Shown: positions 1-5,380, counted from the stretch's first letter. The stretch: DNA of 5,380 bases from an uncultured Eubacteriales bacterium (GCA_910585135.1 CAJUEB010000149.1:1-5380); one strand, 5' to 3'. Made by a program: numbers and translations. The notes: generated by a model from the letters alone, not told the origin.

Positions 1-714
1 AAAAAAGGAAAACCCATTACCGCACTGACCAAAGATATGAAATACTTCGATTACTATAGCAAGGCCTACGGTGCTGTACTCAATGGATTTTTAGGGGAAT
101 ACCAACTAAAAATAACAAATGGGGACACAGGTGCGGCATCATGGAAAAAGGTCTACGGATTGAAAGCATTTTCCCCGATTGCCGAGGGCTTTTATTATGC
201 GAATTTCGATGATTTCGGGACAAACAGAAGCTATGGCTACAGCAGGCGGCATCTTGGGCATGACATGATGACCTCGGTAGGGACGCCTGTCATTGCCGTG
301 GAAAGCGGCACGGTAGAAGCACTCGGATGGAACCAATACGGCGGCTGGCGCATCGGCATCCGAAGCCATGACAATCTGCGGTATTACTATTACGCGCATC
401 TTCAAAAAGACAGACCTTACGCCGAAAATCTCTATATTGGCGCAACGGTTACCGCTGGTGATGTGATTGGATATACAGGACAAACCGGCTACAGCATCAA
501 GGAAAACACCAATAATATCGATACGCCCCACCTCCACTTCGGGCTTCAGCTCGTCTTCGATGAAAAGGCAAAGGACAGCCCGACACAAATCTGGATCAAT
601 CTTTACGATATCACCCGCCTCCTCTCAACCCACCGCTGCTGCGTCATACGAAACGAAGATACGGGAGAGTATGAACGAAAATATCCCTTTGCAGAAGAAG
701 CGCCCGCTTTGTAA
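1..714 (+). CDS. M23 family metallopeptidase, 5'-truncated by window edge
   Basis: Zinc endopeptidase of the M23 (LytM/lysostaphin) fold, expected to cut peptidoglycan cross-bridges or stem peptides outside the cytoplasm. The reading frame is open from base 1, and the first Met (base 37) has no ribosome binding site, so the true start and any signal or membrane anchor lie left of the window; 237 residues are visible. Counting from the Met at base 37, the motif HLGHD (72-76) supplies zinc ligands H72 and D76, followed by GTPV (82-85). YYYYAHL carries H121, and PHLHFGL (164-170) carries the HxH pair with H165 and ligand H167. All catalytic residues are therefore present. The RRHLGHDMM context and the C-terminal tail after the peptidase core resemble a clostridial M23 subfamily (from memory, not searched). 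The gene ends at a TAA and is separated from the next gene by 357 bases, so it belongs to a different transcription unit. Substrate is unknown. Confidence 0.9.
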   Translation, partial: KKGKPITALTKDMKYFDYYSKAYGAVLNGFLGEYQLKITNGDTGAASWKKVYGLKAFSPIAEGFYYANFDDFGTNRSYGYSRRHLGHDMMTSVGTPVIAVESGTVEALGWNQYGGWRIGIRSHDNLRYYYYAHLQKDRPYAENLYIGATVTAGDVIGYTGQTGYSIKENTNNIDTPHLHFGLQLVFDEKAKDSPTQIWINLYDITRLLSTHRCCVIRNEDTGEYERKYPFAEEAPAL

Positions 715-760
715 TGAAGCATCTTGTGCCAATCAGCTCCGCTGTATCCTGCATAAATCC

Positions 761-790
761 GCTTTCCGCTTGAAAGCCTGTTGTTTTACG
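761..790 (+). terminator. weak terminator-like hairpin after the M23 peptidase gene
   Basis: GCTTTC (761-766) and GAAAGC (772-777) form a perfect 6-base-pair stem with a 5-base loop, followed by CTGTTGTTTT, which is T-rich but interrupted. It lies 47 bases after the M23 stop codon and is the best terminator candidate in the gap. The stem is short and only half G+C, so termination may be inefficient. Confidence 0.35.
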
Positions 791-852
791 GTTATTGTTT
801 TTAATAAAACCAGCGGCATACCAACTTCCCCGTTATAAATTTTACGCCAATC

Positions 853-907
853 TTGTAATAAATCACGGTAATTTACATCAAATTATGATGTTTGTAATAA
901 TTTTACA
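853..907. repeat. nested direct and inverted repeats, possible operator cluster
   Basis: TTGTAATAA occurs twice (853-861 and 892-900). Between and around the copies are ACATCA (875-880) with its exact inverse TGATGT (886-891), 5-base spacer, and TGTAA (893-897) with TTACA (903-907), 5-base spacer. A further TTACA sits at 873-877. A promoter-like pair overlaps the first dyad: TTTACA (872-877), 18-base spacer, AATAAT (896-901), each 5 of 6 to consensus. The arrangement would suit a dimeric repressor or activator site on a promoter, but A+T-rich DNA yields such patterns by chance. Confidence 0.3.
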
Positions 908-935
908 TATCTCTGCAATTATTGAAAACCCAGTG

Positions 936-964
936 TTTGCAAGCACTTTGAACTGTGCTATAAT
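936..964 (+). promoter_or_regulatory. sigma-A-type promoter with extended -10, upstream of the DUF4342/two-component operon
   Basis: A perfect -10 hexamer TATAAT (959-964) is preceded by TGC, giving the extended -10 motif TGnTATAAT. A weak -35, TTTGCA (936-941, 4 of 6), lies 17 bases upstream. Extended -10 promoters tolerate poor -35 boxes. Transcription would begin near base 971, leaving a leader of about 100 bases before the ATG at 1072. This is the best single promoter candidate in the window. Confidence 0.55.
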
Positions 965-978
965 AAACTCCAAGCATT

Positions 979-1019
979 TTCTAATGAAATTCTAATTTTT
1001 CTTAAATTGTTATTTAAGA
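979..1019. promoter_or_regulatory. phased direct repeats and inverted repeat, candidate response-regulator site
   Basis: TTCTAAT is repeated exactly at 979-985 and 990-996, an 11-base step equal to one helical turn and typical of tandem sites bound by OmpR/PhoB/PhoP-type regulators. Immediately after comes a perfect inverted repeat, TCTTAAAT (1000-1007) and ATTTAAGA (1012-1019), with spacer TGTT. The operon just downstream encodes an OmpR-family regulator, so autoregulation is a reasonable inference. The repeats lie just downstream of the predicted start of the 936-964 promoter and upstream of a second promoter candidate at 1007-1034. Confidence 0.35.
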
Positions 1020-1034
1020 TTGATATTGTATCAT
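1007..1034 (+). promoter_or_regulatory. second, weaker promoter candidate
   Basis: TTGTTA (1007-1012, 4 of 6 to the -35 consensus) and TATCAT (1029-1034, 5 of 6 to the -10) are separated by 16 bases. The phased TTCTAAT repeats end 10 bases upstream of this -35, a position from which an OmpR-type activator could contact polymerase. It is weaker than the extended -10 promoter and may be fortuitous in A+T-rich DNA. Confidence 0.25.
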
Positions 1035-1038
1035 ACAG

Positions 1039-1063
1039 CCATAATCAAAAAACATTATGGAGG
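1039..1063 (+). promoter_or_regulatory. ribosome binding site of the DUF4342-type gene, partly inside an inverted repeat
   Basis: GGAGG (1059-1063) lies 8 bases before the ATG at 1072 and decides that start over the in-frame ATG at 1057, which overlaps this site and has no good site of its own. CCATAAT (1039-1045) is the exact inverse of ATTATGG (1054-1060) with an 8-base spacer, so a weak 7-base-pair mRNA hairpin could cover the first two G residues of the site. Confidence 0.6.
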
Positions 1064-1071
1064 CACGAAAC

Positions 1072-1773
1072 ATGGAAAAGATTGAAAAAGTGGAAAAATT
1101 AAGAACAAAAGCAGATATCACTTATGAAGAAGCAAAGACCGTTTTGGACGAATGCGATTGGGATCTGTTGGAAGCCGTATTAAAACTGGAAGCCGAGGGC
1201 AAGACGAAAAATGCAGCCGCCCGGTTTTCCACACAAGGATCTTCTGCCGACGACGAACCGAAAAGCCCGCAGCAAATTGCCGAAAGCTATCAAAGCTATC
1301 AGAAGCAGAATCAAAAAAAGGACAAGGGATTCGGGCGGACGATATACGAAGGCATCCGCTTCATCCTCAAAAAAAGCATCGACAACAAATTTATCGTCAA
1401 ACGATATGGAAAAGTGGTATTGGACATCCCAGTTCTGCTACTGGTCATCCTCATGATCGGATTCTTCTGGATTCTCCTGATTCTAATGGGAATCGGTCTC
1501 TTCTGCGGATTCAATTACAGCTTTGCAGGTCCGGAGCTTGGCAGGGATGATATCAACAACGCGATGAGCAAAGCCTCCCATGCCGCTGAAACACTGAAAG
1601 AAGAAATGAAAGAGCAAGCACACAAGGAACATGCCAGCCGAAACCATGCCGATTACCAGCACACTGATAGCGGACACGGCGATCACGAAAACGCCAGCCA
1701 AGATCATGCTGAACAAGAACCCAGCGGCCAGGATCACAATAGCCAGCAACACGCCAGCCAAAAAGAACAATAA
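1072..1773 (+). CDS. UBA-like/DUF4342-type membrane protein with His-rich pentapeptide-repeat tail
   Basis: A 233-residue protein of unknown function. Residues 3-42 resemble a UBA/TS-N three-helix domain (ITYEEAKTVLDECDWDLLEA), as in the N-terminus of DUF4342 proteins. A polar, Gln/Lys-rich linker (about 43-110) follows, then a basic stretch and a long hydrophobic segment (about 117-147), ending in FNYSFAGPEL. The linker side is Lys/Arg-rich, suggesting a cytoplasmic N-terminus; whether the 30-residue segment crosses once or makes a hairpin is unclear. After a short amphipathic helix (about 157-182), residues 187-231 are nine five-residue units, seven starting with His. The family assignment is from memory and moderately sure. 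The start at 1072 is set by GGAGG. It is first in the operon, 22 bases before the response-regulator gene, suggesting it is a partner or target of that two-component system. The tail appears added to an otherwise ordinary family member and might bind metal; that is inference. Confidence 0.82.
   Translation: MEKIEKVEKLRTKADITYEEAKTVLDECDWDLLEAVLKLEAEGKTKNAAARFSTQGSSADDEPKSPQQIAESYQSYQKQNQKKDKGFGRTIYEGIRFILKKSIDNKFIVKRYGKVVLDIPVLLLVILMIGFFWILLILMGIGLFCGFNYSFAGPELGRDDINNAMSKASHAAETLKEEMKEQAHKEHASRNHADYQHTDSGHGDHENASQDHAEQEPSGQDHNSQQHASQKEQ
1630..1764 (+). repeat. 15-bp-period coding repeat (nine His-led pentapeptides)
   Basis: Nine tandem 15-base units encode five-residue units. His opens the units at residues 187, 192, 197, 202, 212, 222 and 227. 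The two exceptions, N207 (AAC) and P217 (CCC), are each one base from a His codon CAC. The usual pattern is His, small residue, Ser/Asp/Glu, variable, polar. The block GCCAGCC recurs at 1633, 1693 and 1753, exactly 60 bases apart, hinting at a higher-order four-unit duplication followed by divergence. Confidence 0.85.
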
Positions 1774-1795
1774 ACAATCACGAAACGAGGAAACT

Positions 1796-2470
1796 ATGCC
1801 GGAAAAGATTTTAATCATCGAAGATGAAGAGAAAATCGCAAGATTCATCGAATTGGAACTAACACACGAGGGGTATGAAATAGAAAAGTCCTACAATGGC
1901 AGAGAGGGTCTCGAAATGGCTGAAAAAGGCCATTTCGACCTTTTGCTTTTAGACATCATGCTGCCGGAGCTAAACGGACTGGAGGTATTGCGCCGCATCA
2001 GGAAAACATCGGAAATCCCGATCATCATGCTGACGGCAAGGGACGCTGTGACCGACAAAGTCTCCGGTCTTGATATGGGCGCTGATGATTACATCACAAA
2101 ACCCTTCGCCATAGAAGAGCTGCTTGCCCGCATCCGCGTTGCTTTGAAACGGAAAAAAAACATGACCAAGGAATCCGCCACCCTTGATGCGGGAAAACTG
2201 GTTCTCGATAAAAACGCACACAGCGTAACCTTCGACGGTAATCCCATCGAACTGACCAACCGGGAATTTCTTCTGCTGGAGATCCTATTAGAAAATAAAT
2301 CCATCGTTTTATCCAGGGATACGCTGCTGGAAAAGGTGTGGGGCTACGACTATATGGGTGAAACCAACGTAGTGGATGTATATATCTACTATCTGCGCAA
2401 CAAGCTCGATGCCGTATCACCGGAAAAAATAATCGAAACCGTACGAGGAGTGGGATACATCATAAAATGA
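1796..2470 (+). CDS. OmpR-family two-component response regulator
   Basis: A 224-residue DNA-binding response regulator. The receiver domain (about 3-118) has acidic pocket residues E9-D10-E11, phospho-acceptor D53 in LLLLDIMLPELNG, switch residue T80 in MLTARD and conserved K102 in KPF, so it should be phosphorylated normally. The C-terminal winged-helix domain (about 130-222) shows ELTNREFLLLE, the recognition region around SRDTLLEKVWGYD, and the ending VRGVGYIIK typical of OmpR/PhoB proteins. The ATG at 1796 follows GAGG with a 5-base gap. The frame is open upstream to 1631, but that stretch overlaps the preceding gene and is not receiver-like. The stop overlaps the kinase start (ATGA), pointing to translational coupling. 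Cognate kinase is the next gene; targets are unknown, though phased repeats before the operon are a candidate. It is standard in length with nothing missing. Confidence 0.95.
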   Translation: MPEKILIIEDEEKIARFIELELTHEGYEIEKSYNGREGLEMAEKGHFDLLLLDIMLPELNGLEVLRRIRKTSEIPIIMLTARDAVTDKVSGLDMGADDYITKPFAIEELLARIRVALKRKKNMTKESATLDAGKLVLDKNAHSVTFDGNPIELTNREFLLLEILLENKSIVLSRDTLLEKVWGYDYMGETNVVDVYIYYLRNKLDAVSPEKIIETVRGVGYIIK

Positions 2471-3879
2471 ATACCAATAAACGAACCAAATCCATTGCAA
2501 GAAAAATCAACAACAATACCGTGCTGGAACTGCTGTCAGCCTTTATCCTCATCGACTTGCTGATCGCCGTCTTGCCTGCCGTATTTTGGTGCTACTCCGT
2601 AGAAAGCGCCATAAACCGAGATCCCGATTTTTCCGATGCGCGCTATTTCAGCAGCATCAGCCGCCTGGAGCGGAAAATGGCAGATGATAGCACTGGTGGT
2701 TCTGCGGTTTCTGACCGTTATGCCGAAGCCCAGAAGGAATTTGAAACGGCAGCAGAGAACAACGAAAAGCTCTTCCTGCCCATCGCCCCTGTCAAATCCC
2801 TGCTTAATGAAACCGTCTACGTATGCGAAAATCAAAAAGGCGAGGAACAATACACTTATGCCGGGGGCTTTTTAACCAGCACATTTTCATGCCTTTCTAT
2901 CATCATCACCGTAGAGCTTTTGATCCTGGCGTGGACGTTTCTCACCGGAGCGAAAAAGATCCGGCAACGCCTGCGGCCGCTGGACGAGCTTGCCTTAAAA
3001 GCGGAAATGCTTGCAAACACTGCAAGCTTTGACCAGCAGACGCTGGAAGAGCTGGAGCAGGCTATCAATGCCATAAGCCCTACTGCGACCGTACGTCTTC
3101 ATACCAACAACGCCGAAACGGAACAGCTCGAAAAAGCCATCAACGGGCTTTTGGAGCGGATGCGGGAAAGTTACAGGCTGCAATCCCGCTTCGTATCTGA
3201 TGCATCCCACGAGCTGCGGACGCCTATTTCTGTCCTGCAAGGCTATGTAAATATGCTGGATCGGTGGGGAAAGGATGATGAAAAGATACTGGACGAGTCC
3301 ATCGAAGCCATCAAGAGCGAAACGGAACACATGAAAAGACTGGTGGAGCAGCTCCTGTTCCTGGCAAGGGGCGACAGCGGGAAAACCAAGCTAAACATGG
3401 AAACCTTCTCCTTAAACGATATGATGCAAGAGGTCTGCGAAGAATCCGTCATGATCGATCAAACGCACACCTACCGATACCTTCCCTGCGATGAACCCGT
3501 CATCGTCACGGGTGATACCGCCATGCTGAAGCAGACCGCCAGAATCCTCATCGACAATGCTGCCAAATATGCCAAAGCAGGCTCCGTCATAACGCTAAAA
3601 ACCAAACGGGAAACGAAAAACAGCGCTGATGGCAGTCCTGTCAGCTTTTCAGCCTTTCTCATACAGGACGAAGGAATCGGCATGACTGCAAGCGACGTGT
3701 CCCATATCTTTGAACGATTTTACCGTTCCGATCCGGCCAGAACCAAGGATGGCGGCGGCACAGGCCTGGGACTTTCCATTGCAAAATGGATCATCGACAG
3801 GCACGGCGGATATTTCGATGTCATTTCCCGGGAAGAAATCGGCACGAGAATCACAGTCTACCTCCCCTCTCGCATATAA
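2467..3879 (+). CDS. membrane sensor histidine kinase
   Basis: A 470-residue transmembrane kinase, presumed partner of the preceding regulator. Membrane helix 1 is about residues 21-43 and helix 2 about 137-160, enclosing a roughly 90-residue extracytoplasmic sensor region rich in charged residues and of no family I recognise. A HAMP-like linker (RPLDELALKAEML, 170-182) extends with extra acidic sequence to about 237. HisKA follows with H248 in FVSDASHELRTP, then the ATPase domain: N box N364 in ILIDNAAKY, G1 box DEGIG (401-405), F box IFERFYRSD, and G2 box GGGTGLGLS (429-437). All catalytic motifs are intact. The ATG shares bases with the regulator's TGA. No terminator separates it from the GH18 gene 19 bases downstream. 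The sequence around H248 matches a widespread Firmicute kinase group; the signal is unknown. Confidence 0.95.
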   Translation: MNTNKRTKSIARKINNNTVLELLSAFILIDLLIAVLPAVFWCYSVESAINRDPDFSDARYFSSISRLERKMADDSTGGSAVSDRYAEAQKEFETAAENNEKLFLPIAPVKSLLNETVYVCENQKGEEQYTYAGGFLTSTFSCLSIIITVELLILAWTFLTGAKKIRQRLRPLDELALKAEMLANTASFDQQTLEELEQAINAISPTATVRLHTNNAETEQLEKAINGLLERMRESYRLQSRFVSDASHELRTPISVLQGYVNMLDRWGKDDEKILDESIEAIKSETEHMKRLVEQLLFLARGDSGKTKLNMETFSLNDMMQEVCEESVMIDQTHTYRYLPCDEPVIVTGDTAMLKQTARILIDNAAKYAKAGSVITLKTKRETKNSADGSPVSFSAFLIQDEGIGMTASDVSHIFERFYRSDPARTKDGGGTGLGLSIAKWIIDRHGGYFDVISREEIGTRITVYLPSRI

Positions 3880-3884
3880 TATGC

Positions 3885-3901
3885 AGGGGGGTGATTTTTT
3901 G
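3885..3901 (+). promoter_or_regulatory. near-consensus ribosome binding site selecting a TTG start
   Basis: AGGGGGGTGAT (3885-3895) matches the full anti-Shine-Dalgarno complement AAGGAGGTGAT at 9 of 11 positions and sits 7 bases from TTG (3899-3901), counted from the GGAGG-equivalent block. The in-frame ATG at 3881 has only pyrimidine-rich sequence before it and overlaps this site, so TTG is preferred. Confidence 0.75.
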
Positions 3902-4870
3902 CCGACAATTCTGGTCAATGGTTATGCGTATCCATTTATTTCACAGGATATCCTGCGTGAGTGGCTGCCTTCCCTCACCTATACCGCTTCCTTCAGCTAC
4001 GGCTTTACGCCCAATGGAGATATCATCAATTTAAACGATGATGCAGTACTGAGCACAGTACAGCAGTCCGGCGGACAGGCGCTCATGGTACTGACGCCCT
4101 TTGATGATGATGGCAACTTCAACAGCAATTTAATATCAGAGCTTCTCAACAATGCCGTCGGAACAGACCGCATTATTGAAAACATATTAACGGTTCTGCG
4201 CAGCAAAGGGTTCGCAGGAGTGGACTTTGATTTCGAATACCTGCTGCCCCAAGAGCGGGACAAATACACGGCGCTTGTACGAAGATCCAGGGAAATACTG
4301 AACAACCTGGGTTATCTCGTCACGGTAACGCTTGCGCCGAAAACCTCGACAGAACAAAAAGGCCTTCTCTATGAAGGCCATGATTACAAAGGAATGGGAG
4401 AAGCGGCAAATTACGTGCTTTTAATGACCTACGAATGGGGATATATGTTTGGCCCGCCTATGGCCGTTGCACCATATAATCAAGTTCGCCGCGTGATTGA
4501 ATACGGGCTGACGCAGATACCGCCGGAAAAAATCTGGATGGGAATGGCCAACTACGGCTATGACTGGACGCTTCCTTTCGTACAAGGGGAATCCAAAGCC
4601 GAAAGGCTATCAAACCCCGAAGCCGAAGCAAGAGCCGTACGTTATGGCGCTGTAATCCGCTTTGACGAGCCTGCACAGTCACCCTATTATACCTACACGG
4701 ACTCACAGGGAAATGCGCATGAGGTCTGGTTCGAAAACGCTGCCAGCTGGCGTGCTAAGTTAAATCTGATTCCGGAATTTAACCTGGCAGGCATCGGAAT
4801 ATGGAACGTAATGGATCGGTTTCCGCAAGGAATGGCTCTGCTCAATCAGATGTTTTCCATCACGAAATGA
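3899..4870 (+). CDS. glycoside hydrolase family 18, YaaH/SleL-type, without LysM domains
   Basis: A 323-residue single-domain GH18 barrel, expected to hydrolyse N-acetylglucosamine-containing polymers; in spore formers this subfamily acts on cortex peptidoglycan or coats the spore. The N-terminus VNGYAYPF and SYGFTPNGDI (34-42) are typical of YaaH-like proteins. The catalytic motif is AGVDFDFEY (106-114), with D109, D111 and proton donor E113; the first Asp of the classical DxxDxDxE is Ala. MTYEWG (176-181) and IWNVMDRFPQ (301-310) supply later barrel-strand residues. There is no signal peptide, and the LysM domains of B. subtilis YaaH and Bacillus SleL are absent, consistent with mother-cell synthesis or unrecognised export. 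The TTG start is chosen for its ribosome binding site. It lies 19 bases after the kinase gene with no terminator, so cotranscription is likely. It ends in TGA followed by in-frame TAA. Exact substrate is not determinable here. Confidence 0.88.
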   Translation: MPTILVNGYAYPFISQDILREWLPSLTYTASFSYGFTPNGDIINLNDDAVLSTVQQSGGQALMVLTPFDDDGNFNSNLISELLNNAVGTDRIIENILTVLRSKGFAGVDFDFEYLLPQERDKYTALVRRSREILNNLGYLVTVTLAPKTSTEQKGLLYEGHDYKGMGEAANYVLLMTYEWGYMFGPPMAVAPYNQVRRVIEYGLTQIPPEKIWMGMANYGYDWTLPFVQGESKAERLSNPEAEARAVRYGAVIRFDEPAQSPYYTYTDSQGNAHEVWFENAASWRAKLNLIPEFNLAGIGIWNVMDRFPQGMALLNQMFSITK

Positions 4871-4943
4871 TAAAGGCAGCTTTGTCGATCTTCGCATTGC
4901 ACGGTCCTTCGCAAATAAAGCACCATCTGAACGGAGCCACCCG

Positions 4944-5380
4944 CTATAGCTCCAATTCATACATGATCATGGCGATGGCGGCAAGACCTGCCGTTTCCGT
5001 GCGAAGCGTCGTACGGCCAAGGGAAACGGATCTGCCGCCTGCATCGATGATCGCCTTCGCCTCTTCTGCGGAAAATCCGCCTTCCGGCCCGATAATAACA
5101 GCAATGCGGCCAGGCAGTCTGGCGGGCTGCCCGGCAGATCCTTCTACGGCTGCCTGTTCGGTATTCTCTTCTGCGGCAACGCGTCCTTCTCCGCTGCGCC
5201 TTGCCTGCGTTTCGAGGTGAGCCAATTCCCGCCGCAACACATCTTTGATCGTCACGCCCGTTTCATTTTCATAGGGAAAAAGCACTAAATCAAACCCATC
5301 GAAGGCTTTTATAACATCCGCGATCTGCATCGGCGCTGCCACCTCTGGGACGATGCCCCGTTTGCACTGCTTGACCGCTT
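4944..5380 (-). CDS. rsmE: 16S rRNA (uracil-1498-N3)-methyltransferase RsmE, 5'-truncated by window edge
   Basis: SPOUT-family methyltransferase that methylates U1498 of 16S rRNA in the 30S subunit using S-adenosylmethionine. The C-terminal 144 residues are visible and the frame remains open to the right edge, so the N-terminal PUA-like domain lies outside. Visible residues 1-13 read AVKQCKRGIVPEV, a hallmark of the family, followed by LVLFPYENETG. The trefoil-knot cofactor site shows IIGPEGGFSAEEA (95-107) and SLGRTTLRTETAGLAA (119-134). The apparent start GTG at 5340-5342 is an internal Val. Unusually, residues about 51-90 form a hydrophilic, Ala/Glu/Gly-rich insertion before the GPEGG motif, where relatives usually have a short loop. 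The gene converges on the GH18 gene with 73 bases between stops, where no convincing terminator is visible. Confidence 0.93.
   Translation of the reverse strand, partial: AVKQCKRGIVPEVAAPMQIADVIKAFDGFDLVLFPYENETGVTIKDVLRRELAHLETQARRSGEGRVAAEENTEQAAVEGSAGQPARLPGRIAVIIGPEGGFSAEEAKAIIDAGGRSVSLGRTTLRTETAGLAAIAMIMYELEL

Noticed and set aside
37..45. ATG at base 37 as the start of the M23 gene
   Set aside because: The same frame is open to base 1 with plausible protein sequence, there is no ribosome binding site before it, and family members are longer at the N-terminus.
795..995. Possible small gene of 66 residues in the intergenic region
   Set aside because: There is no ribosome binding site, the region is A+T-rich, and it overlaps the repeat cluster and the best promoter; the translation has no recognisable features.
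1631..1795. N-terminal extension of the response regulator into the preceding gene
   Set aside because: The frame is open, but the sequence is low-complexity and a frame-shifted reading of the repeat tail. The receiver domain begins normally at the ATG at 1796 with its own GAGG site.
1483..1848. Minus-strand 121-residue frame that reads like a very hydrophobic membrane protein
   Set aside because: It lies opposite the hydrophilic His/Gln/Asp tail, whose complementary codons automatically read as Val/Leu/Ile. It has no ribosome binding site and spans two well-supported plus-strand genes.
3710..3898. Longer GH18 protein starting inside the kinase gene
   Set aside because: This part overlaps the conserved ATPase domain of the kinase in another frame and shows no signal peptide or GH18 similarity. 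The ribosome binding site at 3885-3895 fixes the TTG start.
4933..4953. GGAGC/GCTCC hairpin as a terminator between GH18 and rsmE
   Set aside because: The stem is only 5 base pairs, overlaps the rsmE stop codon and has no T-tract on either strand.
4801..5220. Plus-strand 139-residue frame
   Set aside because: It begins inside the GH18 gene in another frame and then runs antisense to rsmE, whose motifs are unmistakable.

Overview
The window looks like a chromosomal segment of an endospore-forming or spore-derived Firmicute (Clostridia or Negativicutes). This is inferred from strong GGAGG-type ribosome binding sites, A+T-rich intergenic DNA with sigma-A-like promoters, a YaaH/SleL-type family 18 glycoside hydrolase without a signal peptide, and an M23 peptidase of the type common in Clostridia. 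Genus cannot be fixed from the sequence alone.

Layout: (1) 1-714, plus strand, the 3' part of an M23 metallopeptidase gene whose start lies left of the window. (2) 715-1071, a 357-base A+T-rich intergenic region with a weak terminator-like hairpin, a cluster of nested repeats, an extended -10 promoter, helically phased direct repeats and small inverted repeats leading to the next gene. (3) 1072-3879, a tight plus-strand operon: a UBA-like/DUF4342-type membrane protein with a histidine-rich pentapeptide-repeat tail, an OmpR-family response regulator, and a sensor histidine kinase that overlaps the regulator by 4 bases (ATGA). (4) 3899-4870, a GH18 hydrolase gene starting at a TTG 19 bases after the kinase stop, behind a near-consensus ribosome binding site and with no visible terminator between them, so probably read in the same transcript at least in part. 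(5) 4944-5380, minus strand and convergent, the 3' part of rsmE (16S rRNA m3U1498 methyltransferase), cut by the right edge and carrying an unusual hydrophilic insertion.

Working model (inference): the kinase senses an envelope signal through a roughly 90-residue extracytoplasmic domain and phosphorylates the regulator at D53. The regulator may bind the phased repeats in front of the operon. The DUF4342-type protein is a membrane partner or target, and the GH18 enzyme is a possible output acting on peptidoglycan or spore cortex. The most unusual features are the nine-unit, 15-base-period His repeat at the end of the DUF4342-type protein and the dense repeat structure of the upstream control region. 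No RNA genes, CRISPR arrays, insertion sequences or attachment sites were seen.
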